Shown: one piece after another, positions 23,101 through 32,438 of the stretch
How the letters are laid out: every line of letters starts with the position of its first letter
How positions within the stretch are numbered: position 1 is the first letter of the stretch
Source: Paracentrotus lividus
Lineage: Eukaryota; Echinodermata; Echinoidea; Camarodonta; Echinidae
Length of the DNA stretch: 64,000 nucleotides
Direction of reading: 5' to 3'
Assembly (NCBI GenBank): GCA_940671915.1
Contig: CALNVZ010003435.1
Coordinates: forward strand, 18,369,600-18,433,599
Notes under the pieces: generated by a model
Seen by the model: only the letters and a program-made list of their open reading frames with translations
The model's database searches: none
What the model was told of the DNA's origin: nothing
Program-made: the position numbers and the translations under genes

Positions 23101-26100
23101 TAAATAAATGTTTAAAAAGCCCACCCCAAAGCTCCCCCTCCCTGGATACGCCTCCGAGGCTGCATCTATTACAATACTTACAGGTTTGAGAGGTGGCCTG
23201 GAGCGGATGAAGTCTAGAATTATATCATGTGCTTCCTTCTTAACTCTTGACGGGATTATACCATCGACCTTTAGGGGTAAGGCAGGATGCAGAGAAAAGA
23301 AAATATGTGGGAAAGAAGAAGAACAATACAAGTGGACAACATGCACGCTAATTTCTTCTAAGATGAGGCTACAATAAATTTCCAATTCGCAGGTCAGATG
23401 AAAGTGAACAAAATAACAATAAGTATTTCTTCCATACGTAAATGAGATCCTAAAAACTTTGGAAATTATTTATGCTACACAGAAATAATACAAATAAAAA
23501 ATACATACATGAATTTTAAAAATAGACTATGAATCAGAAATTATAAAAAATGGTAATAAAAAGAAATTCTTTATTTGCAATATTGTTGACTGTCTACTTG
23601 AACTTAATACTTTTATTTTAGTATTTTTGGGGGAGGGGGAGGGGGGAGGGGGGAAAGTGGCATGTCTCAAGTGAAAACTTGTGAGCAAAAAGCTATTTTG
23701 GAACAGACTTAAATATCACAGGTGATGGCAAGACAAGATTACACATATAAAAGGTGAATATGATAACAAGGTAACTTTGTACATAGACATTCGATTACAT
23801 CAAGATTACAATATACAGTACTGGTACACATTTTTCTTGAGTAAGCACATCAAAATGATTTTTCACAAAGAGTAAAATTGATAGACAAATGGACAGAAAT
23901 GTATGTGGAAGTGTAAGTGAAACAGACGAACGAAACCACAAAATTGATCATTTGAAAGGATATACATGTATGATACAAAACCAGGCTTCATAAATTCAGG
24001 TAATATGCCTATGTAAAGCAAACTTAGATACAATCCTCCACATTCTATAGTTTCAATTTTAACACATAATTACTAGGCCTATGCATAAATTCTTGCCACA
24101 AGGAAAGCAACAAGTGTGATAAACTTGTTGAATACAGGGGAATGGCATATACTAAGATAAAGAGTAATTTCTTGTTTTTTGTCAAGTTTGTGGTTTTACA
24201 ATTAGAGAATCTTATTACTAGACACAAGTCAATTTTCCATTGAGTTCACTCAGCAGTGAAACGGAGCATTTTTGAAAGTAGAGTTGCTCAGCTGAAAGTG
24301 GGAGGGGGAGGGGGGGGGGATGGGGGCTGATGAACAACTTAAAATCCCAAATCTTCATGTATAGGTCATTTTCATTTTTTTATGTTTGCTGAAAAAGGTC
24401 AGAGGGTGGGGGGCTGAAGCCTTTGGAAACATGCAATCATTTCATTATTTTTTTTTAACCAATAGTGAAGAAAGTCGTGCCCAAAAACCTGAATCTATTA
24501 CTTACGATAACTTTATTGAGAGTGAATCGATGTGATCTAATATCATCCATAAGCATCTCGTATGGTGTCAATGCATATTCAATAGGTGCTCTCCCTTTCT
24601 CATGATCGGAGAGCTTCTTCAGTTTCACTCCGTTTCTTAGATCTCTCAAGACATTCAGCCATATCCTTGCCTGTAAAGACAAGATGAAAGTAATAATAAT
24701 CACAATAAATAACAAAAGTTACATTTATATAGCGCTTAAAGGGATGCAGTAACATTGAATGATATTCAAATTGCAATAATTGGATTTTTTAGCTCATTTC
24801 GCCAACATGATTATGAACACATACATGTAGGTTAGTCTGGTATTCCTTAAAAATTGCAGTCTACTTGCTTGCTTTACTTTCGAGATATCTACGATTTTAC
24901 ACTCAAATTTTCTAACCCGCTCCTTGACGCTTTACAAAACCGTGTGCGTTTCAACGCACATGGTTTTCAATGCATTTCCTGTTGTCAAGTCCCCGTTCCT
25001 ACCGGGCAGTTAAGCTTGCAATGGAGCGTTATAAATTAATCATGCGCGGCCGTATCCTCAGCCATGTTTGAAATTTCACGGTTTTAAGATAGTAAATTAC
25101 TTGCATTTGATCTGAAACTTGCAGTAGTTTGTTTTTACAGTCAGAGCGATAGAATTCTATTCATTTCGATCTCTTTTGCACTTGTTTTTGGAAGTTACTA
25201 AATCCCTTTAATAAAGGTATCAACCTTGGTGTTTCTGAGCACTTACATTGTTAACTAATTATTCCCCGGCTCAGTTACATTGTAGGCTACCCAGAAAGGT
25301 GCTCACAGCATTTAAGGAATAAATAATGATTAATAATTCTTCAGTATAACTGCATTCCTGAGATCTCTCAACCCTTCAGCCAGATCCTAGCATAGAAAGA
25401 CAATCTTATACTCATAATAAATCATTGTTGAAAAAGCATAAATCACAATACAAAATTTATCAAAAAGTTTTCTTTTAACATAATCAAGAAATATACATGA
25501 ATCAGTCAGGCTTTTGGTTCCTGTATATCATAAATGCTATACTATGGTGAAAAAAAATCACATATTTTTGCATACATCTTTGAACCAACTTTTAAATTAA
25601 AGTTTGAGGAGGTAACATCATATCAAATGCCCTGCATGTGTGGGTCCTATACCAGTTCTCAGCAGATTCGACGAGCCAGCTGGATACCTTTGAGCAAGAT
25701 GGTGACCCTCTTGGCGTAGATGGCGCACAGGGTGTGTCCTCGATCAGACCGAACAGGTAGGTCACACCAGCCTCTTGAAGGGCCAACAAAGCGGGTGTTA
25801 ACATGATACTTAAGAAAATGTACAGTGTTGTGTCATCTACTGAAATCAAACTTTCTAAACTCTGTGTACAAGAGCTCTGCTTGACTTATTTCAACAGAGC
25901 CAGCTTTGGTTATCATCATTTCTCATTATAATAATAACGCATTTATATAGCGCCATCTGTCTAGTTAAACTATTCCGAGGCGCATTGTAAAACAAGATGA
26001 AAGTGTTGAACTACAAACAGCTACAAATATTCATTCACTAGCTGAAGGCCTCAAGAACTCACCCACTGTCTAGGCTCTAAGTCTTCTACGTTCCCATCAC

Positions 26101-29100
26101 GTTCATCACTGTGGTCTGATAAATTCCTTAATATCTGTATTAAAACATAAAGAAACAGTATTTTGAATGTCATTTTCAGTAACTACATGTAGATGTTTTC
26201 ATTGTTAAAGTACATGTATCACTTCCCTAATTCCCCCACAAAGCATTCCTGTAAGCTTGCAAGTAATTGCCTCTTAATTGACACATATTGCTGAAAGCTT
26301 GCCAATATTGATTGTTATCTGATATTAATCGCATCTCTTAGAAAATTGAAACATGTACTAGATAAACCTATCTATACATGTAGGGCAAGTCCAAGTCATT
26401 TTGCAATTTTGTCCCATGTGTTACCGTAAAATAATTTATTATAAATCAATTATGAGATGATTACTTCTAAACATTTCCATGTTTTGGGTAAGACTCAGCA
26501 CTTTTACCCAAAAGATGAAAAATATCTGAGATGAATTATGTCATAATTGATTTATGGTCAATTATTTGTCGGTAACACGCGGGACAAAGTTGCAAAATAA
26601 CTTGGACTAGTGCTAAGAAAGACCACCTGCCAAGAATGACCATTTTGTCACCCATAAGTGGAGTCTTTATTATATATGGAGGTTTCGCTGTATGTTTACC
26701 TCTTTACTGCCTGATATCTTATTGAGGAAAGTAGCAAGGTCTAGATATTCAGTATACACTGCTCTGCATACAGCTTGGTAGTGAGTTGATGCTGCTGTTG
26801 GTTGAGGAAGGTGGTCAGAACACATCTGAAAACAAACAAAACAAGAAAATCATTGAAATACATGTATATATTCTCTTCTTTTTTTTTGTTCCAAACAAAA
26901 CACCATCTAATAAGTTTGTCTGGCCAAATTGTATAATTTGTAAGATATAAGCAAAATCATGAGGCATTCTATAAATCTCATTGTGACCCATACCATGAAC
27001 GATATCATGAACCATATATATCCATATCATGAACCATAATATGAACCATACTAAGAACCATACAATGAACCATATTATGAACCATATGATGGACCATACT
27101 ATGAACTATATTGGGCCATACTATGAACCATACTACTGTATAAACCATACAATCAACCATATCATGAACCATATCATGAACCATACTATGAACCATATAT
27201 ATAAACCATTTTTTAACCATATCATGGACCATACTACGAACCATACATGAACAATATCATGAACCATATACATGTATGAACCATATCATGAAACATACAC
27301 TGAAACATACCATGAACCATTAAATTAACAATACTATTAACCATATGAACCATATACAAATATAAACCATATTATGAACCAGTACACTGAAACATATTAT
27401 GGGATATAAACATGATGATCCATATCATTAAATAATAATGATGCACCTTATAAATTGCTCATTGTTGCAAGATGGTTAATATTGACTGTTTCATTTTTTC
27501 TGGGAGAGTAACTCTTCCTGCTCCTTTTGATTCAATATTTACTTTAAAAACATATTGTGAAATATACCATGCATGAGCCAGAATCATGTAAACCATATTC
27601 TAAATCATTTTTTCTGGGAGAGTAACTCTTCCTGCTCCTTTTGATTCAATATTTACCTTAAAAACATGTTGTGAAATATACCATGCATGAGCCAGAATTA
27701 TGTAATGCGGCGGTCACAACTCGTCGTAGGCTACGGGGCACGTGCCATCGACGTAGCCTGCGTTGCATGTGCAATGCACGCACAGGTCCTAATTCAACTT
27801 CTGCGATTCCTGCAATTCTATAGTAAGGGTATTGTAAAAACTTTCTGCACGTCGTACATGCATTGTACCTGCGAGGTACCTCCGCTGCACGAATTTTCTA
27901 CGAAATCCATCGTAGGGAGTTGCACGTCGAAGGTACGGCGAGTTGTGACCGCCGCATAAACCATATTCTAAATCATACAGTGAACAATAATTTTGAACAG
28001 TATGATAAGCCATATGGTGGCTAACCACATGATGAACCATACTGTGAATCATATCATGAACCGTGGGGGGGGGGGGCTTTTATTTAGCTCAAAAACTGAT
28101 CACCAGACACCAGTCATGCGCAACTTTACAAACAATTTGGTGAAACACCTCTAGCTGTGTAATAAAACGAGAGCAGGGTGGTGTTTTACCAAGTCGTTTT
28201 TAAAGTTACGAACGACTTTAAAACAACTGGAACATGTTCTTGGGTGCTACATGTATATACTAATCACACGCTTTATAATTTACCGCAAGAACTGATCATC
28301 AGTAGTTTGGAATGTCACGCATAATTTACGAATGATATGGTTAAAGTAAACACAGCCTAATGATTATATAACATAATGCTCCAATGCTTCCAAATTTTAT
28401 TGTCCGGAAAAGATATTTATTTTGCCCCTTTTCTCGTGGGCCCGACAGCCGCTGAGCAGCGCCAGAAGGACATTGCTCTATCCCCCTCTTGTTGAATGCC
28501 AAACAGGGAAGCAGCAACTACCATTTTTTATCGTCTTTTGGTATGACACGGCCGGGGCTCGAACCCATGACCTCAAGATTATGGGGCGGACCCTCTATCC
28601 ACTGAGCCAACACATCGGTTATAATACCTTTATCCCTATTGTTTTTTAATCATTCAGACTCATTCTTTTTTCATTCACTATAATAACAATATATTCTGGA
28701 TTTATACAAAGTTAGACTATGTCTCTAAGCGCTTTACAAACATATTATACCCCCGTCATTGGATTCAGGCTTGCTCGCACACAATGTGTGCACATTCGCC
28801 ACTCCCTCTGGAGCATTCCAGCAAGGCACCATCAAAAATGAGGTGCGAACAGTGCCGATCAAACCATATCGACGTTTGCATCTATACGATTAAGGCAACA
28901 TGAATGTGCCTCCAAGCTACACATTAAAACATAAACCATAAGGTTTACCATATCAGCTATATACTACATGTATGAACCATATCATAAATCATACCGGCAA
29001 ATCATACTTATAGATGTACCACACTCTGAACTATATGTATTAAACAGTGAACTGGCTGTACATATGCCCTACTATGAATGATATGAACCATATTGCAAAT

Positions 29101-32100
29101 TACTCTGTACCATTCTACATGCATTGAATATCATAAATTGGATTGCCCTCATTATGCACCCCTTCATAAACCATACCATTAATCATACAATGAGCCATAT
29201 ATATCATGAGACACATTGTCAAGTACATGGGTTAAGTTTAATCAGGGGCGTGAGAGGGGACCCCTTTCACGTCCCTGGTATAATCCAGCAGAATATCTCT
29301 TGAACTTCTAGAGTCAAACAAGAATGATTCACTCACTGGGATCAATATCGTTCACTGAAAAAAACCTCAAGGCAGTAGATCATATAGCTAGCTTGGGAAG
29401 TACATGTACATGTTCACCTCACAGTCACTTGAATCTTTCAAATCTGTTATAAAAGCCATCTGTTTGTCTCTTAATCTTTAGTACTGATTCTTTAGATGAT
29501 TTCATATCATCCATTTTTAAAATTTATCATGTTATGTATCATTATGTCTATGTTTGCGCTTTGAAACTTAAGCACTAAATAAATTCAATGTATCATTATT
29601 ATTATTACCAATATTCATGTGCGCTATAAATCAACCAATCAGAAAAGATGAAGTTGACTGCAATTAATAAGTTTGTGAACAAAGAATGGTGTTGGTGCAA
29701 ATTGCATTTTTGATTGATTATTGACATCATAATCAAATCCGCAAAATACGCTTCAAATAAAATCTGTATGTTGTGCTTAAAAATAATCAGCTTGTGAGAA
29801 TGCTACATGTACATCACATAGAATGAAACCTTTAAAAGCCATTTTAATGCCAAAATTAATCGTAAAGAAAGTAATGAATCAGTTTTTCAATGCGATGTCG
29901 CTCTTTGGATTGATATTGATATAATAAAAAGTTGCTAGCTTACCTTCAGAAGCTGTGGAATGATTGAAGAGTCATCCTCGATCTCGTCTTCATTTGATAA
30001 CTTATCGTCATCTCCTTTTGACCTCCCTCCATCATCTCTCTCCTCTTCACAAAGTTCTCCATCTTCTATTCCTTCATCCACATTCAAACTATCCGCATTC
30101 AGACTATCATCCTGCAGTCTTGCATTATTATTCTCATTGGAGTTCTCATCATGGCTCATATTAATGTCCGCACCGGTCATGAACTCTATAAGTTTTTCTA
30201 ACGGATGAGATAATTCTCTCTCCTCTTCTTCTGAAAGGCCGTAGTCTAGGGCGTGGTATATGGTTCTCCCAAGAGCATTCATGACCTGCAAGAGAATTTG
30301 GACATGTGGTTATCACAGTATTAGTGTGAATTACATATATTTATAATAATAATAATAATAATAATAATATAATAATAATTCACGTTTCTTATATAGTGCA
30401 TATCACAAACATAAAGTAGTCCCAATGCACTAAAAAATAAAAAAGAGGACAGTGAAGATAATACAGTACTAATTAATGCCTGAAACAGTGATTCTCTTTT
30501 GTCTTTTCTCTTTAATTCTCTATAAAAAATATATAGATTTACAGGGTCCAAGGGGCTCTCTAGGTTTTTACTAGCAAAAAAAAAATGTTTATAGAACTTC
30601 ATGCACAAGAAAATAATTACCCATAAAGCTTGACCGAACCGTTTACAAAAAATTGTAAATTGAACTCTAAAAGGCCACTATTCAAATGGAACCATAAACA
30701 TTGAATGAGATTCAATTTGTAATTTATTTGATTGCAAAGGGGGGGGGGAGGGTGGGGAGGTACTGTTAATGATTGCTATAATTATCAAATATACCAAGCT
30801 ATTTTTTTCCGAGGGGTGAAGCCCCCGAGGAGAAAATAGTAACTTCCCAGTCCCTCCGAAGATACATAATTTTCACTAAACATTTGAATTAAATGCTTGG
30901 TATATTTGTGTTATATCTTTTCTTTCCTAGCTAAATTATAAATACCATCAACACGGATATTTTCTCAATCTATATTCAAAGAATAAAACCATGATCCTTC
31001 ACCACTATCTGAACCGAAGTACGCAAGTAGGTTTTGGGGCCTACGCGCTGCGTGGCCAGCGCCGACCCAGCCCGGGCAGAAATGAACTGCCGGTAGCTGC
31101 GCTATACCGTTCCCCTGGGCCCTGCTTGAAAAAATAAAAGACAACGAGAAATGAACTGCAAACTTACCACTTTTTCAATTCGTGAAGGAAGTTTGTACCA
31201 AAGAGAAGATTAATAAAAGGTATTGTTTATCGATTTACTTTTATGATTCTACTCTTTTATGGCCTACTTCAAACATATTTTAGTAGTTTGGTTTGGACAA
31301 TAATTGCATCGACGCCATTTTTTTCAGCAGCTGAATGTTGATGAACTTGACCCAATTTTGTCGATGTAATCGATCGTGAATATCGTGTGATCGTATAGTC
31401 GCCCATTTCTCCGACGGAAAAAATAGAAAAAGATATTCGAAGCTGATTTAGAGATTTCTTTTTCCTAGTGGGATTTATATTTAATCACGTGATCGTCAAT
31501 TGACCAATCATTTATCTAGAATTCTTATGAATATTCATAGAAGTGATATAAAAGAAGATATTATTATTAGCAGACAAAAATTGGGAACCAATGCATGCAG
31601 GCTTGAATGGATGGTTGCAATTAAAGACTTACCATAATCTGTGTTTCTCTTGTGTCATCTGTGTACAAAAATATTACAGAAAATATTAGGTACATAGAAT
31701 ATGTCCATCTGCATAAAGTTTTTCGATGTTCAGCAGAAAGTTTAAAATTGAGAAATTCACAAAATATTGAATGGTAAACATCAAAGCATAGCTACTTGAC
31801 CACAAAAACATACAATGCCATAATGCAGATATGCTCTAAGGCGGCCTGATAATAATGCATGGTGTAATTTTTTATTTTTTTTAAAATTTTTTTTTATGAC
31901 CAGTCAATCCCACCCCACCCACCTCCTAAACTGCATGTAGAATAAGAAGTATCATACAGTTGAATCAAATATATACAGATTATAGTACATAAGCATTGGA
32001 GTGAACATTGAATATAAATCATATATGATTACAATATGGAAGAACATTTTTCTATCTGTGGTATTGTCTATAGCATTCGACATGTTCATACTTTAGCAAA

Positions 32101-32438
32101 TGCAAATAACTGAATATCAATGCATCAAACAGGAGGGACAATATACAAAACACATACGACCACATCATAGTCAAATTTTAGCGACAATATTACGTACCTT
32201 TATCGCTTTGTACGTCGACCATAAGACGAACGCTTCCATCTTGTTTCAGCAGTATCCCGCTTGTCCCTTCTACATACACATTCCTCTCTCCACTTTCATC
32301 TAAATATTTTCCACACTGATAGCAAATAGCCCAAGCTTGTTCCTCATTTAGGGGAGCGCTGAAAGCTTCCATTATTTCTTGTAATGATATAATTTCATCT
32401 TCACAGAGAAGCTCTCTTTTCCTCGCGTCGCTCTCCAT
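15401..32438 (-). CDS. SPIRE: Spire-type actin nucleation factor, 14 exons
   Basis: Exons: 32438-32198, 31658-31633, 30285-29944, 26825-26700, 26134-26063, 24670-24506, 23268-23182, 21874-21757, 20049-19943, 18956-18734, 17844-17705, 17123-16980, 16209-16142, 15531-15401. All borders are GT/AG and all phases fit until exon 14. The product would be about 660 residues. Order: KIND domain, four WH2 actin-binding motifs, acidic/serine-rich linker, Spir-box, FYVE-like zinc finger. Spire proteins nucleate actin filaments through WH2 motifs, bind FMN formins through KIND and target vesicles through the Spir-box/FYVE region. Two oddities: the total coding length is one base too long, caused by a frameshift in exon 14, and an array of exon 8 copies fills intron 8. 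Whether further C-terminal exons exist is unknown; the frame reaches a stop at 15403-15401. Confidence 0.93.
16454..16722. mobile_element. MITE (ACACAAGTCGCC family), copy 1, in SPIRE intron 12
   Basis: The left end ATCAAAATCAGACATAAGTC is mirrored by GGCTTGTGTCTCCTTTTGAT on the right. The same ends and interior (GCACACATGAAACACTGAAGA read inverted) occur at 19.1-19.4 kb. Confidence 0.7.
16731..16950. repeat. ATGGTTCAT minisatellite in SPIRE intron 12
   Basis: Runs of TATGGTTCATAG / GATATGGTTCAT units of about 15-18 bp, open on both strands by composition. It ends within 30 bases of the exon 12 donor. The reverse-complement version fills part of intron 3 (27.0-27.4 kb). Confidence 0.9.
17705..17844 (-). 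CDS. SPIRE: SPIRE exon 11: basic Ser-rich linker
   Basis: 140 nt encoding [20 protein letters not shown] ... [20 protein letters not shown] matches the RRHSI motif found before the Spir-box in vertebrate Spires, a possible basophilic kinase site. Borders are TTTGAAG and GTAGGT. Confidence 0.87.
18540..18711 (+). mobile_element. LINE 3' end with (AAATC)n tail
   Basis: A non-LTR 3' end: TTTGGAAACCAATAAATC followed by AAATC repeats to about 18708, in SPIRE intron 10. No coding part visible. Confidence 0.5.
18734..18956 (-). CDS. SPIRE: SPIRE exon 10: acidic linker, acceptor at a MITE end
   Basis: 223 nt encoding [20 protein letters not shown], an Asp/Gly-rich run ([15 protein letters not shown]), then [20 protein letters not shown]. 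Not a conserved domain. The reading frame is set by clean phases on both sides. The acceptor (GCTCCCCAG) coincides with the end of a MITE at 18959-19096, so the 3' splice site is at least partly transposon sequence. Confidence 0.85.
18959..19096. mobile_element. Short MITE (GGGAGCATTTC family), copy 2, abutting SPIRE exon 10
   Basis: GGGGAGCATTTTATGAAA on the left and TTTCATGAAACGCTCCCC on the right. Interior as in the 10.7 kb copy (ATTCACTGATTCTCACTGAC). The left end lies two to three bases from the exon 10 border. Confidence 0.82.
19108..19376. mobile_element. MITE (ACACAAGTCGCC family), copy 2
   Basis: ATAATGAGACACAAGTCG on the left and CGACTTGTGTCTCATTTTG on the right are inverted repeats. 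It sits directly beside the GGGAGCATTTC MITE in SPIRE intron 9. Confidence 0.78.
19943..20049 (-). CDS. SPIRE: SPIRE exon 9: acidic linker
   Basis: 107 nt between TCGTGCAG and GTCAGT. With the leftover base of exon 8 it encodes [20 protein letters not shown] followed by [16 protein letters not shown]. The ESEEE block has a counterpart in the linker of vertebrate Spires. Phase 0 at its end. Confidence 0.88.
20695..21840 (-). repeat. 106-bp tandem array of SPIRE WH2-D exon end plus splice donor (11 copies)
   Basis: The plus-strand CCTG(A)TTTG donor block starts at 20695, 20801, 20907, 21015, 21120, 21226, 21332, 21438, 21544, 21650 and 21756. The period is thus 106 with small indels. Each unit, read on the minus strand, has about 69 nt homologous to the 3' part of exon 8 ([18 protein letters not shown]) and then about 37 nt of intron beginning GTAGGA or similar. 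The 21756 unit is exon 8 itself. Units at 20907, 21015, 21120, 21226 and 21650 share CTCTAACCA in place of CTCAAACCA, an in-frame TAA. The 21120 unit has a one-base deletion. The units at 20695, 20801, 21332, 21438 and 21544 lack that stop. The 20695 unit is the most diverged ([18 protein letters not shown]). Confidence 0.92.
21757..24670 (-). CDS. SPIRE: SPIRE exons 6-8: four WH2 motifs
   Basis: Exon 6 (24670-24506) carries WH2-[21 protein letters not shown], and WH2-[21 protein letters not shown]. Exon 7 (23268-23182) carries WH2-[18 protein letters not shown]. Exon 8 (21874-21757) carries WH2-[20 protein letters not shown], and ends in phase 1 after INKS with donor GTAGGA. Each motif has the amphipathic helix plus LKKV-like tail that holds one actin monomer. 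Number and order equal those of known Spires. Exon 8 is the parent of the 106-bp tandem array just downstream. Confidence 0.93.
21875..23181. other. SPIRE intron 7
   Basis: AT-rich, with a poly-G tract near 22776 and a retroposon-like 3' end near 22800-22920. No extra exon recognised. Confidence 0.5.
23269..24505. other. SPIRE intron 6 with G-rich tracts
   Basis: Two runs of closely spaced G tracts (23629-23655 and 24299-24328, each with at least four runs of four or more G) could form G-quadruplexes on the plus strand, the antisense strand of SPIRE. Nothing else recognised. Confidence 0.5.
24740..25207 (+). mobile_element. TTAA-flanked MITE, family T1 copy 1
   Basis: Flanked by TTAA on both sides (24736-24739 and 25208-25211). 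The ends AGGGATGCAGTAAC and GTTACTAAATCCCT are inverted repeats. It sits inside a TATATAGCGC-type retroposon. TTAA target duplication is typical of piggyBac or Kolobok families. The second copy is at 58.3-58.7 kb. Confidence 0.75.
25652..25800 (-). pseudogene. Histone H3 pseudogene fragment in SPIRE intron 5
   Basis: Read on the minus strand it gives [19 protein letters not shown] and then, after a frame change, [20 protein letters not shown] followed by RI. These correspond to the C-terminal third of histone H3 (the ALQEA...LVGLFEDT and AKRVTI...IQLARRI blocks). Frameshifted, substituted and without an N-terminal part, so not functional. Sense relative to SPIRE but not spliced into it by any visible signal. 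Confidence 0.85.
25930..26035. mobile_element. TATATAGCGC-type retroposon fragment
   Basis: ATTTATATAGCGCCATCTG followed by CCGAGGCGCATTGTAAAACA. The TATATAGCGC core recurs at 24.72, 28.7, 51.0, 51.25, 51.5 and 56.6 kb, often next to ATT/TAA microsatellites, as in a dispersed SINE/LINE 3' end. Confidence 0.55.
26063..26825 (-). CDS. SPIRE: SPIRE exons 4-5: end of KIND and linker
   Basis: Exon 4 (42 codons) encodes [20 protein letters not shown] and [28 protein letters not shown] is strongly conserved in Spire. Exon 5 (24 codons) encodes the polar linker [20 protein letters not shown] ending RQW, immediately before the first WH2 motif. Both exons are phase 0. Confidence 0.92.
26388..26608. 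mobile_element. MITE with AGTCCAAGT ends in SPIRE intron 4
   Basis: Left end AGTCCAAGTCATTTTGCAAT; right end, read inverted, AGTCCAAGTTATTTTGCAAC. Inversion continues through GTCCC...GTGTTACCG and ATCAATTAT(G). About 60-base arms. Confidence 0.85.
26985..27430. repeat. ATGAACCAT minisatellite in SPIRE intron 3
   Basis: Repeats of CATACTATGAAC / CATATCATGAAC, the reverse complement of the intron 12 array at 16.7-16.95 kb. Degenerate continuations occur at about 27960-28060 and 28920-29200. Confidence 0.9.
27491..27705. repeat. 114-bp tandem duplication
   Basis: TCATTTTTTCTGGGAGAGTA begins at 27491 and again at 27605. The two copies stay nearly identical through ACCATGCATGAGCCAGAAT. The second is split by the MITE at 27706-27956. 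Confidence 0.9.
27706..27956. mobile_element. Harbinger-like MITE with TAA target duplication
   Basis: Ends TGCGGCGGTCACAACTCG and CGAGTTGTGACCGCCGCA are perfect inverted repeats. TAA occurs on both sides. The preceding tandem copy reads GAATCATGTAAACCATATTC without the insert, giving a natural empty site. A 3-bp TWA duplication is typical of PIF/Harbinger elements. 251 bp, no transposase. Confidence 0.92.
28430..28625 (-). mobile_element. tRNA-derived SINE
   Basis: On the minus strand box A TGGCTCAGTGGATAGAGG and box B GGTTCGAGCCC are near consensus (about 28610-28555), followed by CGGCCGTGTCATACCAAAAG. Same family as the SINE at 15.1 kb. In SPIRE intron 3. Confidence 0.82.
28680..28830. 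mobile_element. GCGCTTTACA-type retroposon fragment
   Basis: CTATGTCTCTAAGCGCTTTA with downstream CTCGCACACAATGTGTGCAC. It resembles the dispersed TATATAGCGC family. Confidence 0.45.
29440..29610 (+). mobile_element. Retroposon 3' end
   Basis: It ends TTGAAACTTAAGCACTAAATAAATTCAATG and then ATT repeats at 29597-29608, a plausible non-LTR 3' end. Intron 3. Confidence 0.4.
29944..32438 (-). CDS. SPIRE: SPIRE exons 1-3: KIND domain
   Basis: Exon 1 (80 codons + 1 nt) starts [20 protein letters not shown], then [20 protein letters not shown], a hallmark of the Spire KIND domain. Exon 2 is a 26-nt micro-exon (31658-31633) encoding DDTRETQIM with good borders (ACACAG and GTAAGT). Exon 3 begins [20 protein letters not shown] and [16 protein letters not shown], then runs into a long acidic tail rich in D/E/N/S. 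Exon 1's GTACGT donor leaves one nt that the micro-exon completes. KIND binds the C-terminal tail of FMN-type formins in other animals. The start methionine is the first in frame and gives a typical N-terminus. Confidence 0.93.
30286..31632. other. SPIRE intron 2
   Basis: It contains a (TAA)n microsatellite at 30341-30380 attached to a TTATATAGTGCATATCAC fragment, a poly-G stretch at 30740-30762, a T1-MITE scrap (ACATTGAATGAGATTC at about 30700) and a GC-rich island at 31030-31125. The island has a weak box-A-like TAGCGCAGCTACCGG on the minus strand but no convincing box B. Confidence 0.45.
31659..32197. other. SPIRE intron 1
   Basis: AT-rich; nothing else recognised. Confidence 0.5.

Noticed and set aside
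27005..27250. ORFs with [11 protein letters not shown] repeats
   Set aside because: Same minisatellite in reverse orientation; no gene.
28540..28625. Functional tRNA gene
   Set aside because: Boxes A and B are good, but the sequence does not fold to a complete cloverleaf by eye and runs into a SINE body shared with 15.1 kb.
29960..30208. Ser-rich plus-strand ORFs
   Set aside because: Antisense shadow of the acidic tail in SPIRE exon 3.
31030..31125. GC-rich island as a tRNA or other RNA gene
   Set aside because: Only a weak box-A match; no convincing box B or foldable acceptor stem.
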